Assembly: GCF_014204945.1 (NCBI RefSeq)
Contig: NZ_JACHMN010000002.1
Location: 4,115,001-4,179,000 of the forward strand
Direction: 5' to 3'
Length of the DNA: 64,000 nt
DNA from: Allocatelliglobosispora scoriae
GTDB taxonomy: Bacteria > Actinomycetota > Actinomycetes > Mycobacteriales > Micromonosporaceae
Positions 47,016-56,877 of the stretch are shown here, piece by piece; within the stretch, counting starts at the first letter, position 1; each line of letters begins with the position of its first letter. The notes under the pieces were generated by a model that saw nothing but the letters and a program-made list of their open reading frames with translations, searched no databases and was not told the DNA's origin. The translations under genes and the position numbers were made by a program.

Positions 47016-48455
47016 ATGGATCGACGATTCGGCGCTGCGGCGGCCTGTGCGGCGCTGATCCTGGTCGGCTGCTCGGCAGGCCGACCGATCGCGCTGCCCG
47101 ATCCACCGGAGCCGCAGTCGGTCTCGTCGTCCCCGTCCGTGCCCGGCGTCGGCGACCCGGGCGTCCACGATCCCTATTTCGCTCATTACGGCAACGGCGG
47201 ATACGACGTCACGGCTTACGCGCTGAAGATCAAGTATGACCCGGCCTCGGGTAACCTGACCGGCGACGTGACGATCACCGCGACCGCGAAGCAGGAGCTG
47301 CGACAGTTCAATCTGGACCTGCACGGCTTCACCATCGACAAGATCGAGATCGACAAGGCGGCCGCCACCTTCAGCCGCGCCGCCGACGAGCTGACGGTCA
47401 AGCCCGCCACCGCGATCGCGTCCGGTGCCACCTTCGCGACCCGGGTGACCTATGCGGGCATCCCGCAGCCGATCACCGGCTCGGGGCTCGGCAGCACCGG
47501 CTTCCTGAAGTCGGACGAGACGGTCTTCGTCGCGGGGCAGCCCGAGGCGGCGAGCACCTGGTTCCCGGTCAACGACCACCCCAGCGACAAGGCGCTCTAC
47601 ACGATCGCGATCACCGCGCCGACCGCCAGCGAGGTGATCAGCAACGGTGTCCTGGAGGGACAGGACAAGCAGCCCGGCTGGACGACCTGGCGCTGGCGCG
47701 AGGATCAGCCGATGGCGTCTTACCTGGCGACGCTCGCGATCGGCAAGTTCCGGGTCGTCGAGAGCACGCACAAGGGCAAGCCGGTGCGCATCGCCATCGC
47801 GGCCAGGATTCCGGTCGGCCAGGTCGATGAAGCGGTGGCGAAGACTCCCGAGATCTGTGACTACCTGGGCGGCTTCTTCGGCGATTACCCCTTCGACGCC
47901 TACGGCGCCATCGTCATCGACGATCCGAGGGTCGGCTTCGCACTGGAGACCCAGAGCCGCCCGATCTATGCCGCCTCGATGATCGGCGGCGGCGACCGGG
48001 GCGGGATCGTCGCCCACGAGCTGACCCACCAGTGGTTCGGCGACAGCGTCTCGATCGCCGACTGGCGCCAGATCTGGCTCAATGAGGGCTTCGCGACCTA
48101 CGGCCAGTGGATGTGGGTGGAGCACGTCGGCGGCGACACGGTCGACGAGAGCTTCGAGGACAATTTCAGCAACGCGTCGAGCGCGATCTGGCAGGTCGCA
48201 CCGGGGGATCCGGGGCGGACCAGGGTCTTCGACCGGTCGGTCTATTACCGGGGTGCGATGACGCTGCACGCGCTGCGGCTGACGGTCGGCGACGACAAGT
48301 TCTTCCAGATCCTCAAGACCTGGGCGGCCGAGAAGCGCAACGGCAACGCCACGACGGCCGAGTTCGTCGCGCACGCCGAGAAGATCAGCGGTGCCGAGCT
48401 GAGCGCGCTCTTCGACGCCTGGCTCTTCGGCAAGGGCCGCCCCGCGCACCCGTAG
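47016..48455 (+). CDS. M1-family zinc metallopeptidase lipoprotein
   Basis: 479 residues. Lipobox LILVGC near residue 24; ~170-residue beta-sandwich N-terminal domain; catalytic domain with the zinc motif HELTH (334-338) and Glu357 in NEGFATY. The aminopeptidase GAMEN motif is replaced by FALETQ, seen in some M1 branches. It lacks the C-terminal helical domain of long aminopeptidases. It would act outside the membrane on peptides. GGGGAGG precedes the ATG; 64 bases separate it from guaB3. Confidence 0.9.
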   Translation: MDRRFGAAAACAALILVGCSAGRPIALPDPPEPQSVSSSPSVPGVGDPGVHDPYFAHYGNGGYDVTAYALKIKYDPASGNLTGDVTITATAKQELRQFNLDLHGFTIDKIEIDKAAATFSRAADELTVKPATAIASGATFATRVTYAGIPQPITGSGLGSTGFLKSDETVFVAGQPEAASTWFPVNDHPSDKALYTIAITAPTASEVISNGVLEGQDKQPGWTTWRWREDQPMASYLATLAIGKFRVVESTHKGKPVRIAIAARIPVGQVDEAVAKTPEICDYLGGFFGDYPFDAYGAIVIDDPRVGFALETQSRPIYAASMIGGGDRGGIVAHELTHQWFGDSVSIADWRQIWLNEGFATYGQWMWVEHVGGDTVDESFEDNFSNASSAIWQVAPGDPGRTRVFDRSVYYRGAMTLHALRLTVGDDKFFQILKTWAAEKRNGNATTAEFVAHAEKISGAELSALFDAWLFGKGRPAHP

Positions 48456-48487
48456 CCAAGTGGTTACCTGGCGGTAATAATGTCGCC

Positions 48488-50206
48488 ATGCGCTACGACG
48501 TGGTGGTGATCGGGTCCGGGTTCGGTGGCAGTGTCGCCGCGCTGCGGCTCGTGGAGAAGGGCTACTCGGTCGCCGTCCTGGAAGCCGGACGCCGGTTCGC
48601 CGACGCGGACTTCGCCAAGACGAGCTGGCGGACCCGCCGGTTCCTGTGGGCGCCCGCCCTCGGCTGCTACGGCATCCAGCGGATGACACTGCTGCGCGCC
48701 GATCGAGGAGCCAAGGGCGCCGGGGTGCTGGTGCTCTCGGGTGCCGGGGTCGGCGGCGGCAGCCTCGTCTACGCCAACACGCTCTACCGCCCGCCGGCCG
48801 CGTTCTTCAACGACCCGCAGTGGAGCGGCATCACCGACTGGGCCGGCGAACTGGATCGGCACTATGACCAGGCCGAACGGATGCTGGGTGTGGTCTCCTA
48901 CGACCGGATGACCGCCGCCGATGGCGTGATCAAGGCGGTCGCGGAGCGGATGGGCGTGGGGCGGACGTTCCGGTTGACGCCGGTCGGCGTACACCTGCAG
49001 GCCCCGGCGGGGCAGACGGTGCCGGACCCCTACTTCGGCGGCGCGGGACCCGAGCGGTCGGGTTGCCTGCACTGCGGCGAGTGCATGACGGGCTGCCGCC
49101 ACAACGCCAAGAACACCCTGGTCAAGAACTACCTCCACCTCGCCGAGCAGGCGGGTGCCGTGATCCACCCGTATACGACGGCGAGCACCGTGCGGTCGCT
49201 GCCGGGCGGTGGCTACGCGGTCGAGGTGACCCGGACGGACGCCCGGTTCGCCAAGCGGCGCCGCGCCGTCGGGGGCGGGGTGATCGAGGCGGACCAGGTG
49301 ATCTTCGCCGCCGGTGCGCTCGGTACGCAGCGACTCCTGCACCGCTCCCGCGAGGCGGGCCACCTGACCGGCCTGTCGGCCAGGCTGGGCGTGCTCACCA
49401 GGACCAACTCCGAGGCGCTCCTCGGTGCCGCCGTCGCCCGCGGTGACGCCAAGCGGCGGAACCTGGACTTCACCCACGGTGTCGCGATCACCAGCTCCTT
49501 CCACCCGGATGAGAGCACCCATGTCGAGCCGGTGCGGTACGGCAAGGGTTCCAACGTGATGGGGCTGCTGCAGACGCTCCTCGTCGACGGCGGGCCCCGG
49601 CGGAAGTGGCGGGCGTTCAAGGCGATCGTGACGCAGCCGGGGCTGACGCTGAAGGCGGTCACCGTGCGCGGCTGGTCGGAGCGGACGATCATCGCCCTGG
49701 TGATGCAGACGCTGGACAACTCGCTCACCACGGTGTGGCGTCGGGGCGGTCTGCGGGCGACCCGGGGACACGGGGAGCCCAACCCGACGTGGATCCCGGT
49801 CGGCAACGAGACGGTCCGGCAGATCGCCGACGAGATCGGCGGCTTCCCGGGCGGTTCCCTGCCGGAGGTCTTCGACGTCCCGATCACCGCGCACATCCTC
49901 GGCGGTGCCGTGATCGGTGCCTCGGCGCAGGACGGGGTCGTCGACGCCTATCACCGGGTCTTCGGGCAGCCGGGCCTGCACGTCGTGGACGGGGCGGCGG
50001 TCTGCGCCAACCTCGGCGTCAATCCATCGCTGACGATCACGGCGCAGGCGGAGCGGGCGATGTCCTTCTGGCCCAACGCCGGTGCCGACGATCCGCGACC
50101 GGCGCTCGGGTCGGCGTACACCCGGATAGAAGCGGTTGCACCGATCAATCCGCAGGTCCCCGCGGGCGCGCCCGCCGCGCTGCGCTGGGGCTCCCAGAAC
50201 GGGTGA
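48488..50206 (+). CDS. GMC oxidoreductase, cholesterol-oxidase-like (ChoD type)
   Basis: 572 residues. FAD-binding N-terminus MRYDVVVIGSGFGGSVAALRL, SGAGVGGGSLVYANTL, and the C-terminal TAHILGGAVIG...GLHVVDGAAVCANLGVNPSLTITA, all GMC-family. A cysteine cluster GCLHCGECMTGCRHNAKNT (CxxCxxCxxxC) sits in the middle and could hold an iron-sulfur cluster. The closest type known to me is mycobacterial ChoD, also located next to guaB3. Sterol activity is doubtful; substrate is unknown. No signal peptide. Confidence 0.85.
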   Translation: MRYDVVVIGSGFGGSVAALRLVEKGYSVAVLEAGRRFADADFAKTSWRTRRFLWAPALGCYGIQRMTLLRADRGAKGAGVLVLSGAGVGGGSLVYANTLYRPPAAFFNDPQWSGITDWAGELDRHYDQAERMLGVVSYDRMTAADGVIKAVAERMGVGRTFRLTPVGVHLQAPAGQTVPDPYFGGAGPERSGCLHCGECMTGCRHNAKNTLVKNYLHLAEQAGAVIHPYTTASTVRSLPGGGYAVEVTRTDARFAKRRRAVGGGVIEADQVIFAAGALGTQRLLHRSREAGHLTGLSARLGVLTRTNSEALLGAAVARGDAKRRNLDFTHGVAITSSFHPDESTHVEPVRYGKGSNVMGLLQTLLVDGGPRRKWRAFKAIVTQPGLTLKAVTVRGWSERTIIALVMQTLDNSLTTVWRRGGLRATRGHGEPNPTWIPVGNETVRQIADEIGGFPGGSLPEVFDVPITAHILGGAVIGASAQDGVVDAYHRVFGQPGLHVVDGAAVCANLGVNPSLTITAQAERAMSFWPNAGADDPRPALGSAYTRIEAVAPINPQVPAGAPAALRWGSQNG

Positions 50207-50234
50207 CGCCTCGGGCGGTCGGTAAGGTTGGGGC

Positions 50235-51788
<1,554 letters not shown>

Positions 51789-51889
51789 CGTGAATCACGC
51801 GAAGCGGGCGGTGTCACGTTACCGTCACTCTTCTCGGCATTAAACGGACATCTTGTCATGATCTTCGAGGCGCGGGAGAATCAAACCTC

Positions 51890-52864
51890 GTGACCACCGA
51901 TGTAGCACTTGAGCCGTTGCGCCGCATCGCCGCTTATGCCGTCATCGTCGACGAGCAAGACCAGGTTCTCCTGGTCCGCAACTCCCCGCACTCCGGCACG
52001 CCCGGTGTCTGGTCCCTCCCTGGTGGGGCCGTGGACCATGGCGAGCACCCCAACGACACCACGGTCCGGGAGACCGCGGCCGAGACGGGGCTCTCCATCA
52101 CCATCACCGGTCTCCTCGATGTCCTCTCCGACCTGCGGTCCATGCCGCATCGCCGGGTGACCATCCATACCGATCGCCTGATCTACACCGCCACCATCCG
52201 CGGCGGAGCCCTGCGCGAACGGGCCGGCCAGCCGACCGACCTGGTCCGCTGGGTGCCCCGGCAGGCAGCCGCCGAGCTGCTCCTGCGCCCGTTCACGGCG
52301 ACCGCGCTCGGCCTCGGCACGGGACACCGTGTCGAGCGCATCCTCTCCGCCGATCTGCTCCCCGATGAGGTGCCGGAGTTCCCGAGCTTCCACATCATGG
52401 AGGGGCCCGACGGGCTGCACCGGGCGCAGCGCTTCGCGGCCTACGCGGTGGCGACGGACATCGACAACCGGGTGCTGCTGACCAGGGTCTCCCCGGGCTA
52501 CCCCGGCGAGGGCCGCTGGCACCTGCCGGGCGGCGGGACCGACTTCGGCGAGCAGCCCAGCACCGCTCTCATCCGGGAGCTGCTCGAGGAGACCGGCCAG
52601 GCCGGCCGCCTCGGCAAGCTGCTCGGCGTGGCGAGCCACCGTGACCCGGCGTCGCTGGGTCCCGAGGGCTACCCGATCGACTGGCACGGCGTCCGGGCCT
52701 TCTACCGGGTCATGGTCGACGCGGCCACGACGCCGCTCGTGCACGACAAGGGCGGCTCCACCTCGGGCGCCTCCTGGCTCGACCGCGCCGAGGTCGAGGC
52801 ACTCGCCGATCATGAGATGACCGAGGTGACCGCGGAGGCGTTGCGCGCGGCCGCTATAGGTTAG
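51890..52864 (+). CDS. Double-NUDIX hydrolase, copy 1
   Basis: 324 residues, two NUDIX domains in tandem. Domain 1 (~10-140) has GGAVDHGEHPNDTTVRETAAETG, in which the first Glu of the EE pair is Ala. Domain 2 (~180-324) has an intact box, GGGTDFGEQP followed by RELLEETG. NUDIX enzymes hydrolyse nucleoside diphosphates linked to another group; substrate is unknown. GTG start with GGGAG upstream. The next gene, 4 bases later, has the same architecture. Confidence 0.88.
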   Translation: MTTDVALEPLRRIAAYAVIVDEQDQVLLVRNSPHSGTPGVWSLPGGAVDHGEHPNDTTVRETAAETGLSITITGLLDVLSDLRSMPHRRVTIHTDRLIYTATIRGGALRERAGQPTDLVRWVPRQAAAELLLRPFTATALGLGTGHRVERILSADLLPDEVPEFPSFHIMEGPDGLHRAQRFAAYAVATDIDNRVLLTRVSPGYPGEGRWHLPGGGTDFGEQPSTALIRELLEETGQAGRLGKLLGVASHRDPASLGPEGYPIDWHGVRAFYRVMVDAATTPLVHDKGGSTSGASWLDRAEVEALADHEMTEVTAEALRAAAIG

Positions 52865-52868
52865 GGGC

Positions 52869-53810
52869 GTGGAGAAGAGACGGCGGATCGGGGCCTACGG
52901 CCTCGCCTATGACGAGCGCGGCCGGGTGCTGCTCGTCCGATCATCGATTCGGTCGAACACCCCCGGCACGTGGTACCTCCCCGGTGGCGGCATCGATCAC
53001 GGGGAGGATCCCCGCGTCGGTGTGGTGCGGGAGTTCATGGAGGAGACCGGCCTCGTCGTCGAGATCTCCGGGCTCCGCGATGTCAGCTCCGACGTCGTCG
53101 AGTTCCCCTGGCGCGGCGTCCTGCTGCACCACGATCGGGTGATCTTCGACGTCGTCGTGACCGGCGGCGAGCTCACCACGGAGACCGACGGCTCCTCCGA
53201 CCTGCCCGAATGGGTCGACCCGGCCGACCTGTCGAGTCTCGATCTGGTGCCCTTCGCCGCCCGGCTGCTGGGCCTCGGTGACGGCGCCGTGCCGGTGCCG
53301 GAGACGCCCGAGAATCCGGTCGGGGACGACAGCGGCGAGACGGATCTCAGCGGTCGCCCGCCGTCCGACGCGACGAGCAACAAGATCAAACGCTTCGGCG
53401 CGTACGGTGTGGTCACGGACCCCGACAACCGCATCCTGCTGTCGCTGATCGCCGCCGGTTACCCCGGCGCGGGGCTGTGGCACCTCCCCGGCGGCGGGGT
53501 CGACTTCGGCGAGCAACCCGCCGAGGGTCTCGTCCGGGAGGTCTTCGAGGAGTCCGGCCAGCGTGGCGTGGTCGCCGACCTGATCGATGTCTCGTTCTTC
53601 CACGACCCGGCCGCGGTGGGCCCGGAGGGTGTCCCGCTGGACTGGTATTCGGTGCGCGCCCTCTACCGGGTCGCGGTCGCCGAGCCCGCTCCGACCAGGG
53701 TGACGGAGGCCACGGGCGGCTCCACCGAGCAGGCCCGCTGGTTCACTCCCGCCGAGGTGGCGGGGCTGACGCTCACCGATTTCGCCCTGTCCGCTTTGCG
53801 TCATCTGTGA
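52869..53810 (+). CDS. Double-NUDIX hydrolase, copy 2
   Basis: 313 residues. Domain 1 (~1-135) has GGGIDHGEDP with REFMEETG and domain 2 (~175-313) has GGGVDFGEQP with REVFEESG, both complete NUDIX boxes. An acidic linker joins them. The gene overlaps its ribosome site with the previous stop, so the two genes are cotranscribed and give four NUDIX domains in a row. Probably a tandem duplication of a gene that was already double. Confidence 0.88.
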   Translation: MEKRRRIGAYGLAYDERGRVLLVRSSIRSNTPGTWYLPGGGIDHGEDPRVGVVREFMEETGLVVEISGLRDVSSDVVEFPWRGVLLHHDRVIFDVVVTGGELTTETDGSSDLPEWVDPADLSSLDLVPFAARLLGLGDGAVPVPETPENPVGDDSGETDLSGRPPSDATSNKIKRFGAYGVVTDPDNRILLSLIAAGYPGAGLWHLPGGGVDFGEQPAEGLVREVFEESGQRGVVADLIDVSFFHDPAAVGPEGVPLDWYSVRALYRVAVAEPAPTRVTEATGGSTEQARWFTPAEVAGLTLTDFALSALRHL

Positions 53811-54345
53811 TCTTGCGAACGGCCCGCACCATATTGATCAGGTAGACTTGTGGGCTGTGAGCGTCCGTCCAGTGGCCGCCGGCGGCGTTGCCCGCCATCT
53901 GTGCGTGAAGTGCGCACACGGCGGCGCAGTGCGCCTGGCCAGCGACGATTTGACGGGCGCTCGATGTGAGACGACATGATCGTCGGGGGTAACCGACCCC
54001 CAGCGAGAATTGTCCAAATCGGTGAACGGAGCAGATCATGCTCCGCCGTGGGGTATCGCCAAGGCGTGCCCGGGTGTGCGATCGTGTAGCTCGCGCCGGA
54101 CGGCCGCCGAGGCGGCGGAGAGGAACCGTTCGGCAATGGAGGGACACGTGCCGAGAGCCATTTGGCGTCGGCGTCGCACGACGGACAGCCCGCGCCCCGC
54201 AGGGCGGCAATGGGCAGGCCGGTTGCGTCAGGGTGGCCACGCCGCCCGACAGATGCTGCTGGTCCGGGTCGGTCGTCGACGGACCGCACCGCTCAACAGC
54301 GCTCCCACTCTCAGCTCTGCCAGCATCGCTGAGATCAACAGCATC
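53811..54345 (+). other. Structured leader upstream of pssA, with a possible small ORF
   Basis: Long gap without a convincing gene. A 40-codon GTG frame at 53857-53979 (two Cys in HLCVKC) follows a TAGACT element by nine bases but is unsupported otherwise. Two hairpins follow: GGGGGT-AACCG-ACCCCC (53985-54001) and CGGAGCA/TGCTCCG (54027-54045). A GTG at 54148 with a good GGAGGG site is in frame with pssA and would add 66 Arg-rich residues. Confidence 0.4.
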
Positions 54346-55125
54346 ATGCCGATCAGCCCCGCGCCGATGGGTGTGGCGACGAAGCCACTCGACCCGCCGG
54401 CTCCCGGCCCTGTCGTCATCCCGCTGCTGCCAGGCGAGCGCACGCTCGACCGGCGGGTCAAATTCTGCCTCGTCCAGGCGTGCACGCTGGCGAGCCTCTT
54501 CCTGGGCATGACCGCGATCATGCTGGCGATCGGTGGCGCCGACCCCCGCTGGGGCGCGGCCTGCCTGCTCGCCTGCATCACCTTCGACGGTGTCGACGGC
54601 GCGCTCGCTCGGAAGTTCGGCGTGGCCAGCCCCTTCGGCGTCCAGATGGACTCGCTGGGCGACATGACCAGCTTCGGCATCGCCGCGCCGATCGTCATCT
54701 ACTCCTCGCTGCGGGGTGACCTGCCCAACGGGCTGCTCATCGCCGCCTGCGCCATGATGGCGGCGTGCGCCGCGATCCGGCTCGCCCGGTTCAACGTCTC
54801 GCCTAAGGACGGCCGCTTCTTCAGCGGTGTCCCGACGACGATGGCCGCGACCGTGCTCGCCCTCGGCGTTCTGCTCAACCTGGGTCTGCCGCCGGTCGCC
54901 ATGGTCGTCGGTGTGGTGCTGATCGCGGTCGCGATGGTCTCCAGCTTCCCCTACGCCAAGCTGGTCAAGGTCTTCAAGCTGCCGCCGTGGATGCTGCTGC
55001 TCGTGCTCTTCGGCGCCATGTTCAGCGCCAAGCTCACCTTCGGCCTCGTCGTCCTGGCCTACCTGGTCAGCGGTCCGCTGCTCTGGCTCCACCAGCGCAA
55101 GCAGCAGCAGCCCGCCGCCGTCTAG
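54346..55125 (+). CDS. pssA: CDP-diacylglycerol-serine O-phosphatidyltransferase
   Basis: 259 residues from ATG 54346. The CDP-alcohol phosphatidyltransferase motif reads DGVDGALARKFG...GVQMDSLGD, giving the catalytic Asp set, and six to eight membrane segments follow. It makes phosphatidylserine, which Psd (encoded by the convergent gene) decarboxylates to phosphatidylethanolamine. The start is uncertain: there is no good ribosome site here, and GTG 54148 is an alternative. The usual psd-pssA operon is here split into convergent genes. Confidence 0.9.
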   Translation: MPISPAPMGVATKPLDPPAPGPVVIPLLPGERTLDRRVKFCLVQACTLASLFLGMTAIMLAIGGADPRWGAACLLACITFDGVDGALARKFGVASPFGVQMDSLGDMTSFGIAAPIVIYSSLRGDLPNGLLIAACAMMAACAAIRLARFNVSPKDGRFFSGVPTTMAATVLALGVLLNLGLPPVAMVVGVVLIAVAMVSSFPYAKLVKVFKLPPWMLLLVLFGAMFSAKLTFGLVVLAYLVSGPLLWLHQRKQQQPAAV

Positions 55126-55136
55126 ACAAAGCTCCA

Positions 55137-55176
55137 CGAGAAAGGGCCCGCCCCACAGGGGGCGGGCCCTTTCTCG
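55137..55176. terminator. Bidirectional terminator between pssA and psd
   Basis: Perfect 18-bp stem (CGAGAAAGGGCCCGCCCC and complement) with an ACAG loop; the stem itself supplies AGAAA/TTTCT runs on either strand. Lies between the two convergent genes. Confidence 0.85.
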
Positions 55177-55188
55177 TTGCTTCGTCTA

Positions 55189-56427
55189 CTAGAGCCAGCG
55201 GGCGATCACGGTCTTGGCACCGACGACGCGGTCACCGGGCGCCACCAGCGCCTCGGCCTTGTCAGCGGGCAGGTAGACGTCGGTACGCGAGCCGAAGCGG
55301 ATCAGACCGAAGCGCTCACCTTTGGCGAGCAGGGAACCGATCGGCGCCCGCTGCACGATCCGGCGGGCGATCAGCCCGGTCCGCTGGGCGACGACGACCC
55401 GGCCCTGGCCGTGTGCCGACTCCAGCACGGTGTAGGCGGCGACGTTGTGCTCCGCCTCCGGCTTCATCGCGGCCGCGTAGCCGCCGTCCTCGACGAAGTA
55501 GTCCACCACCTTGCCCGCGATGGGCGCCCGGTTGACGTGCACGTCGAGCACCGAGAGGAAGACCGCGATGCGGAGGAACTCCTCGTCGGCGAAGCGCTCG
55601 TCGTAGAGGCGCTCGACCGAGAGGACCTTGCCGTCGCTCGCCGCGACGACCGAGGCGACGTCCGAGGGGACCTCGCGCTCCGGGTCGCGGAAGAAGGCGG
55701 CGACCGGGGCGGCGGCGATGGCGGGCACCAGCCACGCCTTCGACTTCGGCCGGATCAGCTTCAGCAGGGCGGCCACGCCGAGGGTGATGCCCGCTGCGGC
55801 GACACCGTTGGAGTCGATGTTCATCGAGCCGGCGAGCGGCACGGACGAGGGCCGGTACGCCGGGGCCAGCTTCGCGGCCAGCTTCGCGTCGGCGTCGCTG
55901 AACCGGAGGCGGTGCACGCGTACCGGAGGAGTGTTGCGCAGGACCAGGTCGGAGCCGACGCCGTTGAGCGCGGCCTGCCGGTCGAGCTCGTCGACTGCGC
56001 CACCGGCGATCCCCGGCACGGCGACCGCCGCGATGACGAGCACACCGCCGTCGCCCACCAGGTGCGTGACGCTGTCCATGATCGATCGCGCGTCGTCCGC
56101 CGTGCCCACGACCGCCTCGCCGACGACCACGATCTCGGCGGGCTTGGCGTCACCGGTCGAATCGACGACCGTGACCAGGTCGGCGACATCAGGGCTGAGC
56201 GAGGCGATGTAGGCCCGCAGCACGGGTGCGCGCTCGTCACCGACGATCGTGAGGGTGTCGCCCTCGCGCAGCGCGGTGAGCGCCTCGGCGAGGACGAGCG
56301 AATCGGGAGAGACACCGATCAACAGGGCGGTCTTGGGCCCGGAGCGGCGGTGCAGCTCGGCGGTGAGCGTGCGGGCGGCGCGGTCGCCGATGCGAACCTG
56401 GCCGAGCGGTCCGACTGACTGGGACAT
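55189..56427 (-). CDS. psd: Phosphatidylserine decarboxylase with N-terminal methyltransferase-like domain
   Basis: 412 residues. The C-terminal ~200 residues are Psd: FFRDPEREVP, VFLSVLDVHVNRAPIAG, HNVAAYTV and the autocleavage site GS in LIRFGSRTDVYLP, where Ser becomes the pyruvoyl group. The N-terminal ~190 residues form a Rossmann-like fold (TALLIGVSPDSLVLAEAL, DLVTVVDS, GVLVIAAVAV) resembling SAM methyltransferases. That domain is not part of ordinary Psd, and a catalytic role is not evident. The start MSQSVGPLGQVRIG is chosen because upstream residues overlap a repeat. Confidence 0.9.
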   Translation of the reverse strand: MSQSVGPLGQVRIGDRAARTLTAELHRRSGPKTALLIGVSPDSLVLAEALTALREGDTLTIVGDERAPVLRAYIASLSPDVADLVTVVDSTGDAKPAEIVVVGEAVVGTADDARSIMDSVTHLVGDGGVLVIAAVAVPGIAGGAVDELDRQAALNGVGSDLVLRNTPPVRVHRLRFSDADAKLAAKLAPAYRPSSVPLAGSMNIDSNGVAAAGITLGVAALLKLIRPKSKAWLVPAIAAAPVAAFFRDPEREVPSDVASVVAASDGKVLSVERLYDERFADEEFLRIAVFLSVLDVHVNRAPIAGKVVDYFVEDGGYAAAMKPEAEHNVAAYTVLESAHGQGRVVVAQRTGLIARRIVQRAPIGSLLAKGERFGLIRFGSRTDVYLPADKAEALVAPGDRVVGAKTVIARWL

Positions 56428-56535
56428 GAGAGCGGGCTCCTTGATCGTGGTGCGGGTTCGTCCTACCCGACGCGCCAACCGTGATCCTAGACCGTTCACC
56501 GAAGCCCGGCCTGCCAGCCAGCTTCCTCGCGCTCT

Positions 56536-56607
56536 CCGGTCACGTTTTGCAGCAAAGCGTGGCCTCGCTTCGCGTCCAGGCCACGCTTTGCTGCAAAACG
56601 TGACCGG
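56536..56607. repeat. Long intergenic palindrome, family B copy 3
   Basis: CCGGTCACGTTTTGCAGCAA and exact complement; stem of about 30 pairs with a short loop. Lies between the psd start and the end of the small membrane gene on the same strand. Confidence 0.8.
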
Positions 56608-56688
56608 GTCGGGTTCGGGCCGGGACAGCCGGACGGCGTGCCACCGAGGAGGAAAGCTCGGTGGCACGCCGTCCGGTGGCGCGTGGTG

Positions 56689-56877
56689 CTACTTTCGCGA
56701 GCCGCGCAGCGCGCCGGCCAGGCCGATCAGGCCGACCACGATCAGGCCGCCCGCGACGAACCAGCCGAAGTCCGGCAGCTCGATCGAGATGGTGTGCCGC
56801 AGCAGCCAGCCGGTGGCGATGACCACGAAGACGAGACCGAAGACGAGCGAGAGGACATCGGTGCTGTGCTTCTTCAT
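56689..56877 (-). CDS. Small two-helix membrane protein
   Basis: 62 residues: MKKHSTDVLSLVFGLVFVVIATGWLL (helix 1) and FGWFVAGGLIVVGLIGLAGAL (helix 2), ending in a basic GSRK. Its ATG overlaps the stop of the PspC/LiaF gene (ATGA), so it belongs to that envelope-stress unit. LiaI-like membrane partners occur in such loci, but similarity here is only in layout. Confidence 0.75.
   Translation of the reverse strand: MKKHSTDVLSLVFGLVFVVIATGWLLRHTISIELPDFGWFVAGGLIVVGLIGLAGALRGSRK

Noticed and set aside
53941-54100. c-di-AMP (ydaO-type) riboswitch upstream of pssA
   Set aside because: Hairpins are present but I could not match the conserved core, so only a structured leader is noted.
53773-55137. 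454-codon minus-strand frame over pssA
   Set aside because: Low-complexity translation; the plus strand encodes clear CDP-alcohol transferase motifs.
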